A stretch of DNA of 64,000 bases from Enoplosus armatus (taxonomy: Eukaryota; Chordata; Actinopteri; Centrarchiformes; Enoplosidae), in contig NC_092190.1 in NCBI RefSeq assembly GCF_043641665.1, positions 8,694,548 to 8,758,547 of the forward strand. Reading direction: 5' to 3'. A program made the position numbers and the translations under genes. The notes below the pieces were generated by a model. It was not told the origin of the DNA and did no database searches. It worked only from the letters and a program-made list of their open reading frames with translations. Shown here piece after piece: positions 34,351 through 48,311 of this stretch (positions are counted from its first letter, which is position 1; each line of letters starts with the position of its first letter).

Positions 34351-37300
34351 ATGTACTCGTACTCTCGTCTAACTCTCTGCAAAAGAAGATTTTTTGTTAT
34401 TGTTTTTTTCTTGTTAGAATGAAAAAAAAAAGGACTCTGTTTGAGGCCACAGTGCAGGTTACAGGGTGACACATCACTGAACTCCATACATGATAAAACA
34501 AAGCGGCTACCATCCATTTGACACATACAGAGCCATCTATGAGTTTTTATGAAACATCAAAGGTAAGCAAAGAGACACAGGAGGAATCAGTTTCATGCCT
34601 CCCACGTGTACCTTAGAATAAATGGGAGCCTGTAACCTGGAAAAATGTGGTAATGGTAACTGGCTGATTGCCCTCCTTGGTGTCGCAATGATTTTGCCGA
34701 CAACAGCAACATGTTACCAGTAGGAGGTTATTGCTCATTTGGAGGAGGGTAAGCTCCTTGTTACTCCCATCGGTCCCTCGCTGTAGCTGCAGCAGAGAAT
34801 ACTGTGTGTGTGTGTGTGCGTGTCAGGATAAGAGTGTGGCAATGTCGAGATGTTGACATTATTTGAGTACATCTGTCTTGATACATGGTGTTTGTAAGTG
34901 TGTGATTAAAGGGAATGTCTGTCTTTTCATATGACAGTCCAAGGACATAGTTGAAAGCATTACCAGGTGTCAATGGAGCCCTTTGAAGCCTATTCTCTCA
35001 CCTCTCTCGCAGGGTAGATGGGGGAGAATAGCAGGAGGTAGCTCGAGTGTTTTTGCATTTTGCCGTACATCGAGTAGTGTTTATGTTGCTGGGCATTGAA
35101 TTGCTCTCAGCTATGAGAGGAACTGCTCCCTTGATGTGAAGCCTCTCCACCCCATCCTCCATACATTAACTGCCTTGCGCAGAAACCCTGCATTGTGCCA
35201 TTTAACCTCTCCAAACAACCCCCCTTCCCCTCCAGCACCCACAAAACACTCCACGCACCTCCATCACAGTACTTTAAGGGCAGGGTAGTGGCGCCTAGAG
35301 CCACATTAGCATGGCAAACTCGGCGTGACAGCAGTTTTGCTACAGTGCTGTTATGATGGAGTGAATATGCTCACAGTTTGGGCTGCTCTGGGGGAAAGCG
35401 GTTCCATCCAAAGTGTGTTATCATGTAGCCCCTAGTGGAGCTGGAGGGAAGGAGGTGGGGTGGGGTTATAAGATTGGGAGGAGAGTGGGGATGGGGAAGT
35501 GGAAAGACTGGAGGTGAGCAGAATTCAAGTTCAAAGCTGCAGAATGTGACTGTGAGCCAAGAGTGATCTGGGGAGGAGCTGTGATGCAGACAGAGCACAG
35601 GGAGTTTGGATGTGGTGTATGATGTAGTGAGCGGGTTGACAGTCACTCCACACATGAGTTTGAGTCAAAGAGGAGACGACAGTGCCGGGCTTATTGAAAA
35701 AGACAGGGAGAACACTGCAATCAGCTCTTCCCCTCCTGTGAGGAGGGAGTGCAAAATCACATGAAATGAATGGAGAGTACACAGAACTGCCTCCCCCCGT
35801 TTATTCATTACCTACTACTGAGCTTGTCTGCTAAAAAATACTCACTAATATCAATGAGCAGCACCAGGAGGGCGACCGTATAAAAGATAAAGAATTAAAA
35901 ATGACAAAGTCTTCTGCAGCATAATGGAAATTCTTTAGCATAATTGACAAACATGCGTTCATATTTTTGTCATTTTAACAGCTTCTAAGAAGATGACTAA
36001 TTGAATTTCAGACTTTGAAGAGCTACTATCTGGGAAATCGTGGTGAAATTACTTTTTTTCTTGACGTCTATTCTGTCTTTCTTAAAGTGAGGCTCCAAAG
36101 TAGACCAGAAATGATTTTTGGATGTGTGTATCCAGCAGGTGGAGAGATGTGCATCAACAAAAACATCCTTTTGTAGAATTCCCGCTATACTGTATAGTGT
36201 AGAAGATAGTGTAAATATGTAAAGAAAGATCTGTCATTCCTTGTGTTGGCCTTGAATTTCCATATTTGATATTTTCCCTCTGAAGTGCTGCAGCTTTAGC
36301 TTCTGCCTGTGTCTGTCTGTGTCTCTTTATATCAGCAGAACCCAAAAGCATGATTTGGATTTTTCACTTCCTGCGGGCTCAGACGTGTATATACAAAACA
36401 CATAAATGTAATTTAACACATTATGTATGTTGAATTTGTTGTATCACAGTAGGGGGCTGGGATGGGTTTTTTTTTGCCTCCCCAATTTTTGATTTATTAT
36501 TTTCCTTCAAATATTCTCCACTATCACACTATCAAACCACCATAGAAGAAATATAGCATGGCTCTGTAATTGCCACCTAAAGTAACCTGTATTGTTTCCT
36601 TAATTATTTAGTAATTCCATTGTTGGTCATTCAGGAGATTTACAGGTTGCAATGAAGAATCATGTGCCAACTTTTCTCCAACATGCTATTATTGCCATCT
36701 TCTCACCACCATTAACTAGTCCCATGTACTGTAGTTCACTTAGCCAAATTAGTTATCCAATCCTTAAATAATGAAAATTTCTCCTCCAGCTTACTGATAG
36801 CATTCATTTAGTTTTCTCATCACTCTCTTCTGTAATTATTTTCTCGATGAAGAAGTGTGGGAAAAGAAAATTACATCTTTTCACAGATGGGAGTAGAGGA
36901 AGAGACACATCCGATAAACTGTCTAATCAATTTCGGAAATTAAAGGCAGTTGTAGCCTGTAGAAGATATTTATTAATTTTCAGGCTAAATACAACTATAG
37001 CACAGCTGCCCCCCCCCCCCCCCCCCTCAGGTTATTATAGCAAGAGCATTAGAGCCAGGTGTTCATTCTGGCAGGGAGCAGAAGTATAAGTCTTCACAGC
37101 AATAGAGAAGAATTACTAGCAGCTCCACTCAACTTCAAAGTTCTCTCTACATCATTAAAAACAGGCACTGCAACCTGTATCTAACATTGTGAGCTACAGA
37201 ACTGAAGATGAACCTTATTTTATCTACAGTTTATATGACCCAACTACATTCAGCACTGGTAGTTTATCAGTAGACTGACTCGGGGGAAAAGGATGTCAGA

Positions 37301-40300
37301 CAAGGTTTTGTGCTTGCAGATAGACAAAGTCAGACTGGTTGGCTATGGCTGTGATGCTGAGGCTAGTTTGTCTTTTCATTGGCACTTTGCCCATTCACTT
37401 CATTTAAAACAGTGACGATGCCCCCCCTCCACTGACCAATCCTCACTGAGACTGAAGCCCACTGCAGGTCCCGGAGAGTTAACTTAGCCTGCAATCCTTC
37501 ACTTTTCACATAATCACTATCACAGTATTGCTATAACCCTGATCCTATTCATTTTAGAGTTGTCAGATTCAGAGACAATTCTTATATCCCCTGTGGTGGA
37601 ATCGAATGATCCAAATGTAAAAAAAATACCAACAAATCATGCATTGCGCAAAATCTGAATCTCTGAATCTGTATAGCATTTACTATTAAGACTTAATCTG
37701 GTCTTTCTGTATAAACGGCAGAACAACATGTTCTAACGACATCAGAGGGGTTTATACCTGAGCCGAATGGCCACACTGGAAGGCGGAGTGCAAATCCTGC
37801 CTTCATAGAGAGAGGGAAGATTGTTTAAAAATGGGGATAAATGGCACACATTTTCAGACAGTCCTTCCTCAGAGGCATTCATAGTGTTGCACTCGGTTAT
37901 TCACATGAAAAATGACAGAAATAGAGCTGGAGAGAGAAGTTCAAACCCTTTCTCACCTCCACAACTAGCCAATCACAATGTGAAGCAGGTGTGAATGTTG
38001 GATCGTCGGTTTTGGAAAGAAATGGTCAGACACAACCCCCCTAATCCGACGACGGTAATGTGGGAGGCTTCTGAAGCTATTCGACGAGTGTACTGGCAGT
38101 TTAATCTTGGTTGTAGGCAGAAGTAAGCAAGCCACCATCACACTGGTGGCATCTCAGTTGTAAACCGGTGCAATAACACTGTAATATATATAAAGGATTC
38201 TAATATTGAACCACTTTTGCCAAGAATTATATCCAGGACATTCTGTTAGAATATGTTGAAAATATAGTCATCGAAATGGTATTGGAATAAAACTTGATTT
38301 TAAAAACCTCAAACTTTTCAAGTTCAGTCCAGTCTGAATAGACGGTTAGACGTCTTTTCACCTGCAAATCATCCAAAACCACACTTGCTATGCTTTTATT
38401 GGCTGCAAACTAATAGTGATATGTTTTTGTTTATTTTTGTGTGTCATAACCAATTTCAGACTAGTGTTTGGAGACTGAAGAACTTCCACATTCACACATA
38501 TCTTCATGTGTTGAAGGAGGTGATTGCCAACATTAGCAGACTTTAGTTACAGGAAAAATTTCCAAGGGTTTACTGGAGTGCATAGAAATCATTTCCCTTG
38601 TCAGTGCCCGCTCCACAACACTGTGAGCAAACCACAATCTGAGCCATGTTTTCTTCTTTGTCAGGTGCTATTAATTGTTACCAGGGAAACACATTCTGAA
38701 ATAGTCTTGTGTGACTGTTGGAAACCAAATTAATCAGTTTATTTTTATGTAACTGTGAAATTAGCTAGCGCAAAACTAAGACTGGCCTAACTCTCCGACC
38801 AGTCTACAGATGTTTGTGAAACCAGATCTGTATGTGTATGTGTACCTTCCCTCTCTACCCCAACCCCCTGTTCCCCATAGACCCACATAAAACACACTCT
38901 CACTCCAATACAGTTATGAAGTGGCCCTTAGGGGGTCACATCATCTGTCCTTCAATATATCTTATTTGTTTATTGCAACCATTGACGTAAAAATTGAAAT
39001 AAACTCATAAAATACCAGACAGACAGATGGACAGAGAAATATAAAGTTTAGATAGGCTCAAATCTAGGACTTCAAAGACCTTCTTTTTTTTCCCGTCACC
39101 GGTTTTAATGAAGCCTTCTCAGAAGGGAGCAAGCAGTGAGACTCTCTTTATTAAAGCACAGCCACTAAGGGCCCCCTATGGACCCACATAACAAAGTGTG
39201 TCATTAAAAATTAACTTTGGGTGGAAGAGACTTAGTCACAGAGGAGAAAAGGAGCGCAAGCTGCGATCAGCCAGGCCTGTAGCTCCGAGGCCTGGGGAGT
39301 GACCACAGTGTGGAATGAGCACAGCTCTGGGTTCACAGTCCACTGACAACCCACTCTCTCACTGGACTTTTTGTGGCTACGATGACCCTGGATGCAGTGA
39401 ACAAAAGGGGTGGCTTTCAAAATATGGCTCAAAATATTTTTCCTTATTGACTGACATTAAAATGCTTTACAGTGAGAAGTTCATTTCTCTCTTCAACAAA
39501 TAGTTGATGTTCATTTCAAAGATTCTTGAAGGCCACAAATGACGTCATGGCATTATTTTAGTCAGACCTGACAAAATGACACTCGATATTGACTATGAAT
39601 GAAGTCAACCGGCAGCAATTATACTACTTCTTGATGATCGTAAGGTAAACAGTTGACTAGGTTCTATGTTTGCAGAGGCCCCCTGTGGTCATATTAAAAT
39701 GAATGTGGAGAATTCACTGCCTTAGAGAAAAGTATATCTGAGTGGATTTGCTCAGTGCTCATTTAGCCAGTTTTTTTTAAATTGTGACCAGTGGCCTTCT
39801 TCTGTTCCTTTTTCTACACTAACTAAATTAAACTCATTACCATTTAACACATCACAATGTTTCCTCTTAAGCAAAACAAGAGAAGCAGACAAAAGAAAGC
39901 TTATTTAGAAGATGAAAATGATCTTTTGTGAGGTCAAAAACAAGGGTACAGTAAAACTCACAATTAATAAATTCACGTTTACAACTTCAAAACATCAATG
40001 ACATAATATGCAGAAATGTACATTGATAAACATCGATAGATATGGAGAGAGAAATGTGCATGCACAGCTATTTGATAAATATGTTAATAATTAGATTTTT
40101 TTTAGATATAATTTAGAAAATGTCAGGACAAGGTCATATATTTTTCAAAATGTGACAAATTAAAGAAAGAAGGCCGATTACATGTTGAGCTTGAACATTC
40201 TCAAAATATGGTATTGCATTAACAATACGAATCTGGTATCAGCTGAACTACACAAACTGCACAAATCCTTTTCAGAAGCCATCTTCCCTCCTAGCAGTCT

Positions 40301-41079
40301 GCTCCTTCTGACACAGTTGCTTTTACACTTTCTCATCGAAGCTCAGGCCTTTCATATCCATCGCTTTAAGACAGCCCTTTCAACTACAGGTGTCCAGCCC
40401 GAGGCGGAAACATGCCCTCCTGTGGCTCACTCACTGTAGGTACAAGGTTACCCACAACACAGATCTGGGATCAGCTCTTTCTGATCCTGCTGCAAGATGT
40501 TCAGCTACGAGTAAGAGAGGACTTGACAAAGACCTGAACTCAGATCAGTCCTGTAATTTCTGAATTTTGCTGCTCTCACCTTGAACTATTTGACGTCTTT
40601 CACCTAAGAAGGCCCATGTGTAGGTGACATATTCTAGAAAGCTTTAAAAAAGAAATACATGAAATGAAAAGACGGCGGCATCAGTTGTCTTCTGGCACGG
40701 CTTTGGATCTTGATGCTTTGACATTTGTGGTTCAGCTGAGTGCTTCCTTATCCACAGTAGCCTGATAATCAGACTGAATTGCCGCTTTGTTTCACTTCAT
40801 TCACTCAGCATGACATTGGAGGGTGGTTATTTTGTTTTGTTTTTCCCAAACCAATCTGTAAAAAGTGACATATCCATCCCACCGCCATCATTTGCAGTTG
40901 AAACGGAAGCTGTAGTAGCAGTATTTTTAGATTAACAATGATCATATGACTACTTTTATGTGAAATTAAGTTGTTTGTAGAGATGAAACAACAAATTATC
41001 GCCTTACTCTGCAGTACCCCCTATAATATAATTTCAGCCATTGTTTTGGTTTTCCAGCCCGCAACCTTACCGTTTTGAA
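34351..41079. other. Gene-free region
   Basis: No coding exon or RNA gene was recognised. It contains an 18-C run (37009-37026) and otherwise AT-rich sequence that appears unique. A G-rich/C-rich block at 35380-35520 gives an antisense Ser/Pro open frame that looks compositional. Confidence 0.55.
37009..37026. repeat. Poly(C) run of 18
   Basis: A pure C tract. Its length is likely unstable and possibly miscounted in assembly. It could form a G-quadruplex-prone G run on the other strand. Confidence 0.9.
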
Positions 41080-41345
41080 AAAAAGCTGACTGTGCGCTCC
41101 TTGTCCAGCAACAAAAAACAGGCAGACAGAAATAACAACTAGCTGGTGAACATAGTGGAGCGTTTAAGAGTCAGATACTTTCCTCGGAAGTTGGTGGAGA
41201 TCAAAAACGTTTAAAGGAGTGAATATTGGACTATTGACATTCTCCAGGTGGCCAGAAACACAACTCTGGATGACATATGAACTTTAAAGGTGATAATATG
41301 TTAGTAGCCTCACTGCCCCTAAGTGGCCAAAAAATCATTTTTTGC
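41080..41345 (+). repeat. Teleost interspersed repeat 'gctggtgaacatagtggagc' (copy 2, truncated)
   Basis: It shares 'actagctggtgaacatagtg' and 'gttggtggagatcaaaaac' with 31166 and 55963. It ends 'cccctaagtggccaaaaa', like the end of copy 3 (cccccaagtggcccc). The 5' part is missing or diverged. Confidence 0.65.
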
Positions 41346-41711
41346 AGGTTTGACTTTTGACATTTGCCATTTTAAGTGTCTTAAGTGTCAATAATTCTAT
41401 GAATATAGCATTTTACATGCTATTTAGGAAGATGTCCCCATTCTTAATGCTGCCTACTAAGCTCTGTTTGGTCAACTGTTTATACAACCAACGAGGACAC
41501 GCATCAATCAGCTACAGACAGCAGACCCCTTTGAATCACTGCCCGGACGTCTGAACAAGGCTATGTCGATACCACCAAGGGGCATAATCACCGATGAATT
41601 CTCTGAACTTTTGTATATATGGACTGAGACAGTTCTCAGGCTAGCAGGCAGGCACCTATGTCACCTCTAAGAAATCAAAGTCAGTCATGGCCTCTTATTC
41701 TGTCATTTCAG

Positions 41712-41776
41712 ACAGACCACGGATGTCTGCAGAGGACAAGAAAAGAGCCGCTCCACTGGATAGAGGCCATGCAGAG
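41712..41776 (+). other. Possible small exon of unknown gene
   Basis: A plausible acceptor (ctgtcatttcag at 41711) and donor (GTAAAG at 41777) bound 65 bases. An ATG at 41723 opens a frame reading MSAEDKKRAAPLDRGHAE up to the donor. Without splicing it continues to a TAA after 33 residues. The composition (Lys/Arg/Glu/Asp) is gene-like and differs from its surroundings, but the ATG context is weak and no partner exon was found. I do not recognise the protein. Confidence 0.2.
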
Positions 41777-41978
41777 GTAAAGGACGATTACATTCTGCTT
41801 GCTCTCTCTGCTGTCATCTTCTAACATTTCTCTTCCACACAATGGCCATGAGGAGGATGGGTTGGAACACCCGTCACCCTAATGTTTCCCTGCCTTATCA
41901 TGAGGAGCTCATAAAGATCCACTCTCTTCCCTTCAAGTAGGCCAATCTCTGTGTCAGCCACATGAAGGAAAGGTTCTG

Positions 41979-41984
41979 CACACA

Positions 41985-42025
<41 letters not shown>

Positions 42026-42035
42026 ACACACACAC
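41979..42035. repeat. (CA)n microsatellite, interrupted by TA
   Basis: About 28 units with two CATACA interruptions. It creates a Cys/Val open frame on the - strand that is not a gene. Confidence 0.95.
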
Positions 42036-45000
42036 GAGTGCCAGGCTCACTGGTGGATCACCAAAATTTAACGTCAGTATTCAACCCCCAAAAAGCTTGA
42101 TCTATAATGATTAAGAAGGGCTAGTTTACATGACCACTTGCATGCATATTCATTGAGATTATATTACATTTGATATGGATTTTTACTCTTCTCCCCTTAA
42201 ATGCCATCAGAGCATTTAGAAAGAGACTGGGATGGATAATGCAGTGATTTGATTTCTAACTACTCTTCGGATAAGATTGATCCCTGTCCTCTGGGGTTGA
42301 AAGGTCATCCGGTTAACCCTTCAGTGACCTGTAACCTCTGCCCTCTAACGTAGAGCTTTTCTCTTGACATCATGAGACTGATGAGCAGAGTGACATGGTA
42401 GCATTTTTCACCACTTTGTTTCAATTATTTCCATCTGATGGCCTCCTCTGGATCTTCACATATTTTGGTCCACTGCAGTCAAAATTAGGAATAGAAACCT
42501 GATGTTATTGGGCAGAATAGGGGTCATTGAAGCTAGCAACTATAAACCTAATGTATTTCGTAAATTCTGTGCTCGTGTGTGAGTATTAATGTGTTTCTGC
42601 TGTGTGGCTTTTTGGTCTTTAACAGACAGAGACAGCATTGGGTTGTCACAAATACATGATGTGAAAGGGAGAGAAAGAGGCAATTTGGATCCTCATTAAA
42701 TTTTCAAAAGTCCTGATGGTCCTCTGAAAATTGAACCAACTGTTCCAACGCAACCTTAATTTTATGCTACAGTAAGTGCAAATTAGTTTCACAAAAATTA
42801 TTTTTAATCACACTCTGCCGAGTTAATTTGCTGTGTGGTAATTTTCCATGCTCCCTCTTAGTATCGCACTCAGTCATGAACCATGATGACTTGTATGATC
42901 TGTGCTCACCCCCGGCCTGCCCCTGGTTCAGACTCAATGTTTCTCTTGTTACCAATCTACCAATCCTCTACCTACTTCATAAAAACAATATAACGTTTTT
43001 CTTTCAAGCATCTCTGATGTGCAGCAACACTGTAGGAGTAGCCGAGGAAAGCAAATGAATTATCTTTGGTTACTGGTCTTTTTTTTTGGCACGGCAGCAG
43101 TGATCTCGAACGCTGGACTGTTCTTATTACATTACATTCATTTGAAAGATGCTTTAGTCCCAACAACTTACAGTTTCCCCCTTTTTATCTTCTTTTTACA
43201 TCTCAGAGATCTCATGATTCAGAACATGTGTTTTTCTGATGAAGATGCATCCACCACATTAAGGTGTTTACAGGGTATATAATTGTATTAATTTGCTAAC
43301 ACAGTAGTCACATATTTCAAACCAGCATTTACCTAAATCTGCTTATTTCCAGTCACAAGTGCTTCTTTTTACTCTGAACAGCTTTAGTTCCATTTGATTT
43401 TAAATCATTGTTGATGCACTCTCTTTAGAGATACACATTCACATGTATATGACTCACTGCATATTTATCATTGGGTTAAGTATCAATTTTGTGAATCATA
43501 GTCATATATTAGACAAAATACAGTACATATCGCATACATATATATTATAAATATGTACAGATAGATAGTCCACATTTGTCTTAAATATATGATACATGTT
43601 GCCTTGTCCATCATAAGCAATCCTAAAATTCTGACCTTTGCATTAGCAACTAACAGCTTCAACAAAGTGTATTTTGTATTATATTGTATTTTTTTAATGA
43701 GCTTCATGTATCAATCTCTTCTCAGGTATTTTTTTTACAGTACGTTGTCAGTACAGTTGTGAATAATACCACCATATGTATCAGCAACATGGACACAAAG
43801 GATTATGTACATTCTGATTCCTGAATGTTCATAATTAGCCTAATATCAGACAGAATTGTCAACTCGTTATACTTCATTTCCATCTTCAGTCTGACGTTGC
43901 TTCCACTCTAACCAATTTTTGTGGGGGAGGGGGGATTTGATTTTCCCTAACCAATCACGAGAGATCAACATATTCACCTGGCGGTTAATCGTTGTTCCCC
44001 CCTCGGCGCTCATTGGATAGTAGCTTTTTCAACCAAGAAACTGCTCTTTCGTGATGCCAGACCAGAATCAGTCAACTCGGTGGAGTGGGCGGATTCAAAG
44101 GTCTGAATCTTATCTTGATTAAGGAAGAAAAGAAAATTGTTTTGATAAAGAAACTGTCAGAATTTGTTCATACAGAAAGTTGACGTTTTTGTGGCTTGTG
44201 GTTCTTTTCAGAGTTTGAAAATGCTTTTCAATGTCATATTTGTAAAGATACAATTACTGTTGCATAAGCTCTATTGAAACATGAATTCCCCTTTGATGAC
44301 CAAGTGAATAGCTGTTTCCAAAATTAAATCATATCAATGCAGGATACTTTTTCTATACCATAATACTACTGCATTCTACTTCTTGAATACCATTGTGAAC
44401 TCTTGGAACAAAAGACTAAAAATCAGTAAAAAGATCTGACTGAAATCAGTTCATTAATGACACAATTTTCACATTTTCACTTTTAGTGAAACAAATTAGC
44501 AGCCTGTCATGAACCCCAGGCACAGGTGGCAGAGTGACCTATGCAGACTGAACATTATTTTGCACCTATATCATAAGTAATGAGTCTTTTCTGAAGGTCC
44601 AAAATACTGATTGTACCAGCATGAATGATCAAATTTAAAATGCTGTGCTTCAGGTTGGTTTTAAATAATTGTTGAGTAGAGTTTGTTGGATATTTATACT
44701 TAACCTCACTGAATTGTAATGACAACAGTAATCACTTTTATCTAGCAAATGCACAGTTGTACGAATGTGGGGCATTTAACAGCGATGCTGGAGTGTCTCT
44801 GGCTTTCTCCTCTGGATTGATGGACTCTGAACATCGACATCCTGTTATCCACTGATTTTCTTGGTCTTTGGTCAGTTTTTCTGCTAACTGAACATAATGA
44901 TTAGCCATATAATTGTTGTGGTAATATGATCAGCACTTACTCAATTGGCTTGCAAACTTTAGATAAATATAGTATTCTGCTGCTAGAGTGAAGACAAAAC

Positions 45001-47160
45001 ACAGTCCATCATTGTCTATTGATGTTTATAAAAGCTGCATAAATGACACAAGGCCAGCATTTAGTTGAATTAGAAAAGAAAAGAAAGAAAGAATAAGGCA
45101 CAATGACAACTACATGGTAATACCCAAAAGTCAATCCAAGGTTAACTTTATTATTACCTATGCAAATATCTGACCGTAATCTTATTCTTTCAGTTCTTCT
45201 TTATTCGTCTTTAGAAACATTAAATGAAGAGCTGATTGCAGAGTGACAGAGGTGGGGCCATTTAATAGCCCTCTACCTGGATGAAAATTGCATTTAATCA
45301 TCCTCAGCTGTTGTAAAAGTGAAAAGAATATTGGATGAGGTAATTGGCTTTCTGAAATCTGAAAGGGCCAACAACTTGCATGATGTTCACCAGGGCTGAA
45401 CAATGTTGCCTCATCTGCTGACAGATGGTACCTTAACTGTTCGTAGCCTTTTCTCTGTGTTGTACTAATTCTCCAGTTTGGGGTGCAAGACTATGCCCAC
45501 ATTTACTTTAACTTGAAGTTTGGCACCATGGAAGAGGTCGCAGTGTGCCCTGTGCTACATGGGCGTTGAATCCAAGCCTGTCCATCAAAACAGACGGTCC
45601 AACAGAACAATAAAAAGCCCCTCGGGAAATATGCCAGATCTCAAAGTTGGCCCTTTTATATGAGATTTTGTGATTCCTCCTAGAAGCAGAATATATGATC
45701 CCCGGGGCAGGATGAACGGCTCTGCCTGGGAGAATAGAGAGAGAAGAAGGAGGAGAGGAGGAAGAAAGATGAGTGTCTCCATCTGTGTGTGGATCTGGGG
45801 GGCTTACAGAAGGTTGCATCTCCTCCTGGAAAAGAGGGGAGTCTTGGGCAGATCGAACACAGACTTAGTTTCTCAGTTTCCTGGCCTTGTGCCTCACGGC
45901 TGCCATTTTACAGCCAGTGTTTGCCAACAAAACCACATATGTGCCACAGAAAACACATGTGGCTTAAACATCTTTATGCCTTTTACTGTTGTAGAGCTTT
46001 CATTACCTTTGGCTTCAACTGACATGGCAGCTCCAACCACAGATATTTAAACAAAACTGAATTCATTGTGTGTATTTTACCTCTGTGTGACTACTTGCAC
46101 ACCTTTTGCAATGACCATATTTAAAAAATTAGCATTATATTATAGGAATATATTTATATAATGTGTGTTCATGCGTGTGTGAATTTGCGCGCGTGAACCT
46201 GGGGGATTGGCCATCTCCTCGGCCGACAGTGGCCATCTGGCCGAGGGGTTTGGAGACAGACACTGTCTGTTGAGCACTATAACCCTTATTTTCATGCCAC
46301 GTCTCAGATGCCTCTGCCACTCTCGCGGGTCTCCCTTCACACCGAAAGAGACACTCTGAAATGGATGAAAGACGACAGACAGGATGTCTGGCATGGATGG
46401 GACTAAAGAGAGAGTGCAAGAGAGGAGTAAAAAAAAAAGATCACTGTTGTCAGTGGGCCAAATCAAGCAGACACATATCATCATTCTATTGGGCAAGGGT
46501 CCAAATCAATATCTTGTTTCTGACAAAGCTAGTAGGTTTGATGTATGCTGTTGTTCTGACCTCAGGTTGATCACACAGTCCTGAGGTGTGAGCGTCTACA
46601 GAGATGTTAGTTGTGATGGTGTGAAGCAGTAGCTCATAGTTAGAAAAGTGTGTTGGTTCACTGACGGTGGCTCATCACACATTTTCATGCCTGACTCATA
46701 TTTGTTCCTGATAGATGAAGAGCTTTTAACTATGAATCAGGGCTCAAAGGTGTGGAGGTATGCTTATGAAGTACACATGACCATTGAGCAATATGTGAAG
46801 ACAATAGAGACACTATAAGGCCGCACTAAAGGAATGTAAAACGCAGTTGACGGGTATAATCAGATAAGTGTCACAAGTACCAAGGGTAGAGGGGCATATA
46901 CTAATGAAGTGTGGAAGCAAGTGCCCATAAAAGCTATAAAAGCCGAGGTTACATAATTAAAATAATTTCCGGCTAACAGAGATGATGTTGTGTATTTTCT
47001 CACTGAAGCCTGAGAGCTTAGTTCTGGCAGACAGAATCTGGGTGATACAAATCTGCTGAAATGTTCCTTCTTACACACCTAAAACTTCTTTAACAGCAAT
47101 AACTAACTTCCAAACTTGATGAATCCACAACAAGTGGAGCTTAATGTATTTTTATTCATT
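42036..47160. other. Gene-free region with possible conserved non-coding blocks
   Basis: No gene was recognised. 'ttacattacattcatttg' at 43130-43147 with 'gatgctttagtcc' is a fragment of a common fish repeat. The block 45180-45420 is free of repeats and simple sequence and reads like regulatory sequence. Open frames at 45508-46500 overlap on both strands and show no family resemblance. Confidence 0.5.
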
Positions 47161-47804
47161 TCATTAAAGAATTCATGTGCCATTTCTTTGTCATTGGTGT
47201 TACCTATAATGTAAACAACAGTAAGTGTTTATAGAAATATGTTTTCTCATTACAACCTGGATATTTAGTTGAAGGCAGAGTAGTGGCATGATAAGACCAA
47301 GGAAAAATATTTGATTATGTATTAATTAATAAAATTGCACATGTTTAAACATTGCATGAATTTATTTAATTTGCATGATCATATTTTTTCTGTTAAACCA
47401 ACAACAATTGAAAAATATTCAAACAAAAAGTGTAAAAGAACAAAATATTGCTAGAAAGTAAAAAAATATATCTATCACATTACTGAAAAATCATGTAATA
47501 ACACCAGTGACTTCACATGAGACAGTATTCTTCATCTAAATTCAATTCATGTTTCAACTATTTATCAAATAAAAATGCCATGTAACTCAGTAACACCATT
47601 TAAAAGTCGAAAACATTTGAGTGCCAAGATTAGAACAGCTTGTCAATGCAGATTAACATTACAGAACATCAGCATCGTCTTGAGACGTGACTTATTTTCT
47701 CAGAGACTAGTGACAAACTTCAAACATGGTGTTTCCCTATTATAACCTCTCACTTTAAAGTCTTCTTTCAGGTATGCCCAAATCTTGTCATGGATCTCTT
47801 GTTC

Positions 47805-48267
47805 TCAGCAACTGGCTCTGGCATGAAGCACATGATCTGATGACCATACCGTCCTATCTGCATTGCACTTGATTGTGACATTATGTGCCTCCACCTCCAG
47901 GTTAATGTCAGGGTATGGCTGGTCATCACATGTCCGGTCGGTGTTGCAGTGTTTGTGGCTCTGACTGGCTTCCCTCTGTTGGAGGAACAGCTCCAACAAC
48001 GACATCTTGCAAACCGTAGCATGTCTGTACTGCTCTCATCAAATGTCCCTGTCTTGTTTCGTTAACACACCACACCTTTGTCTGAGCTCTCCTTTCCCTT
48101 TCACTTAGATCTCCTACTTTCTTCCTCTTTTGGGTCACGATATCATTGACGTAACCCTGATGCCATGTTGCCAAGTACTTTGCCTTACGTGTGGGGTCTG
48201 CATCTCTCCGCTGCCTATATAATCTTTGCTTTTCAGCGGTACTCAATTTCGCCATAAAATAAGACAA
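47805..48267 (-). pseudogene. Frameshifted remnant of a multi-copy fish protein, basic N-terminal domain
   Basis: The first part (48267 to about 48010) has the KLSTAEKQRLYRQRRDADP start and a DLSERERRAQTKVW segment, rich in Arg/Lys and suggesting nucleic-acid binding. The continuation is better in another frame (MSLLELFLQQREAS...), implying at least one frameshift. The rest of the protein is not recognised. I know no function for this family. Confidence 0.4.
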
Positions 48268-48311
48268 TAAGTAAAACTTTTTTTCTCCTCCTTTTTGCAG
48301 CTTTTATGTGG

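Noticed and set aside
45508..46496. Several overlapping open frames of about 100-126 residues on both strands
   Set aside because: Overlapping frames on both strands, no family likeness, and no consistent splice sites.
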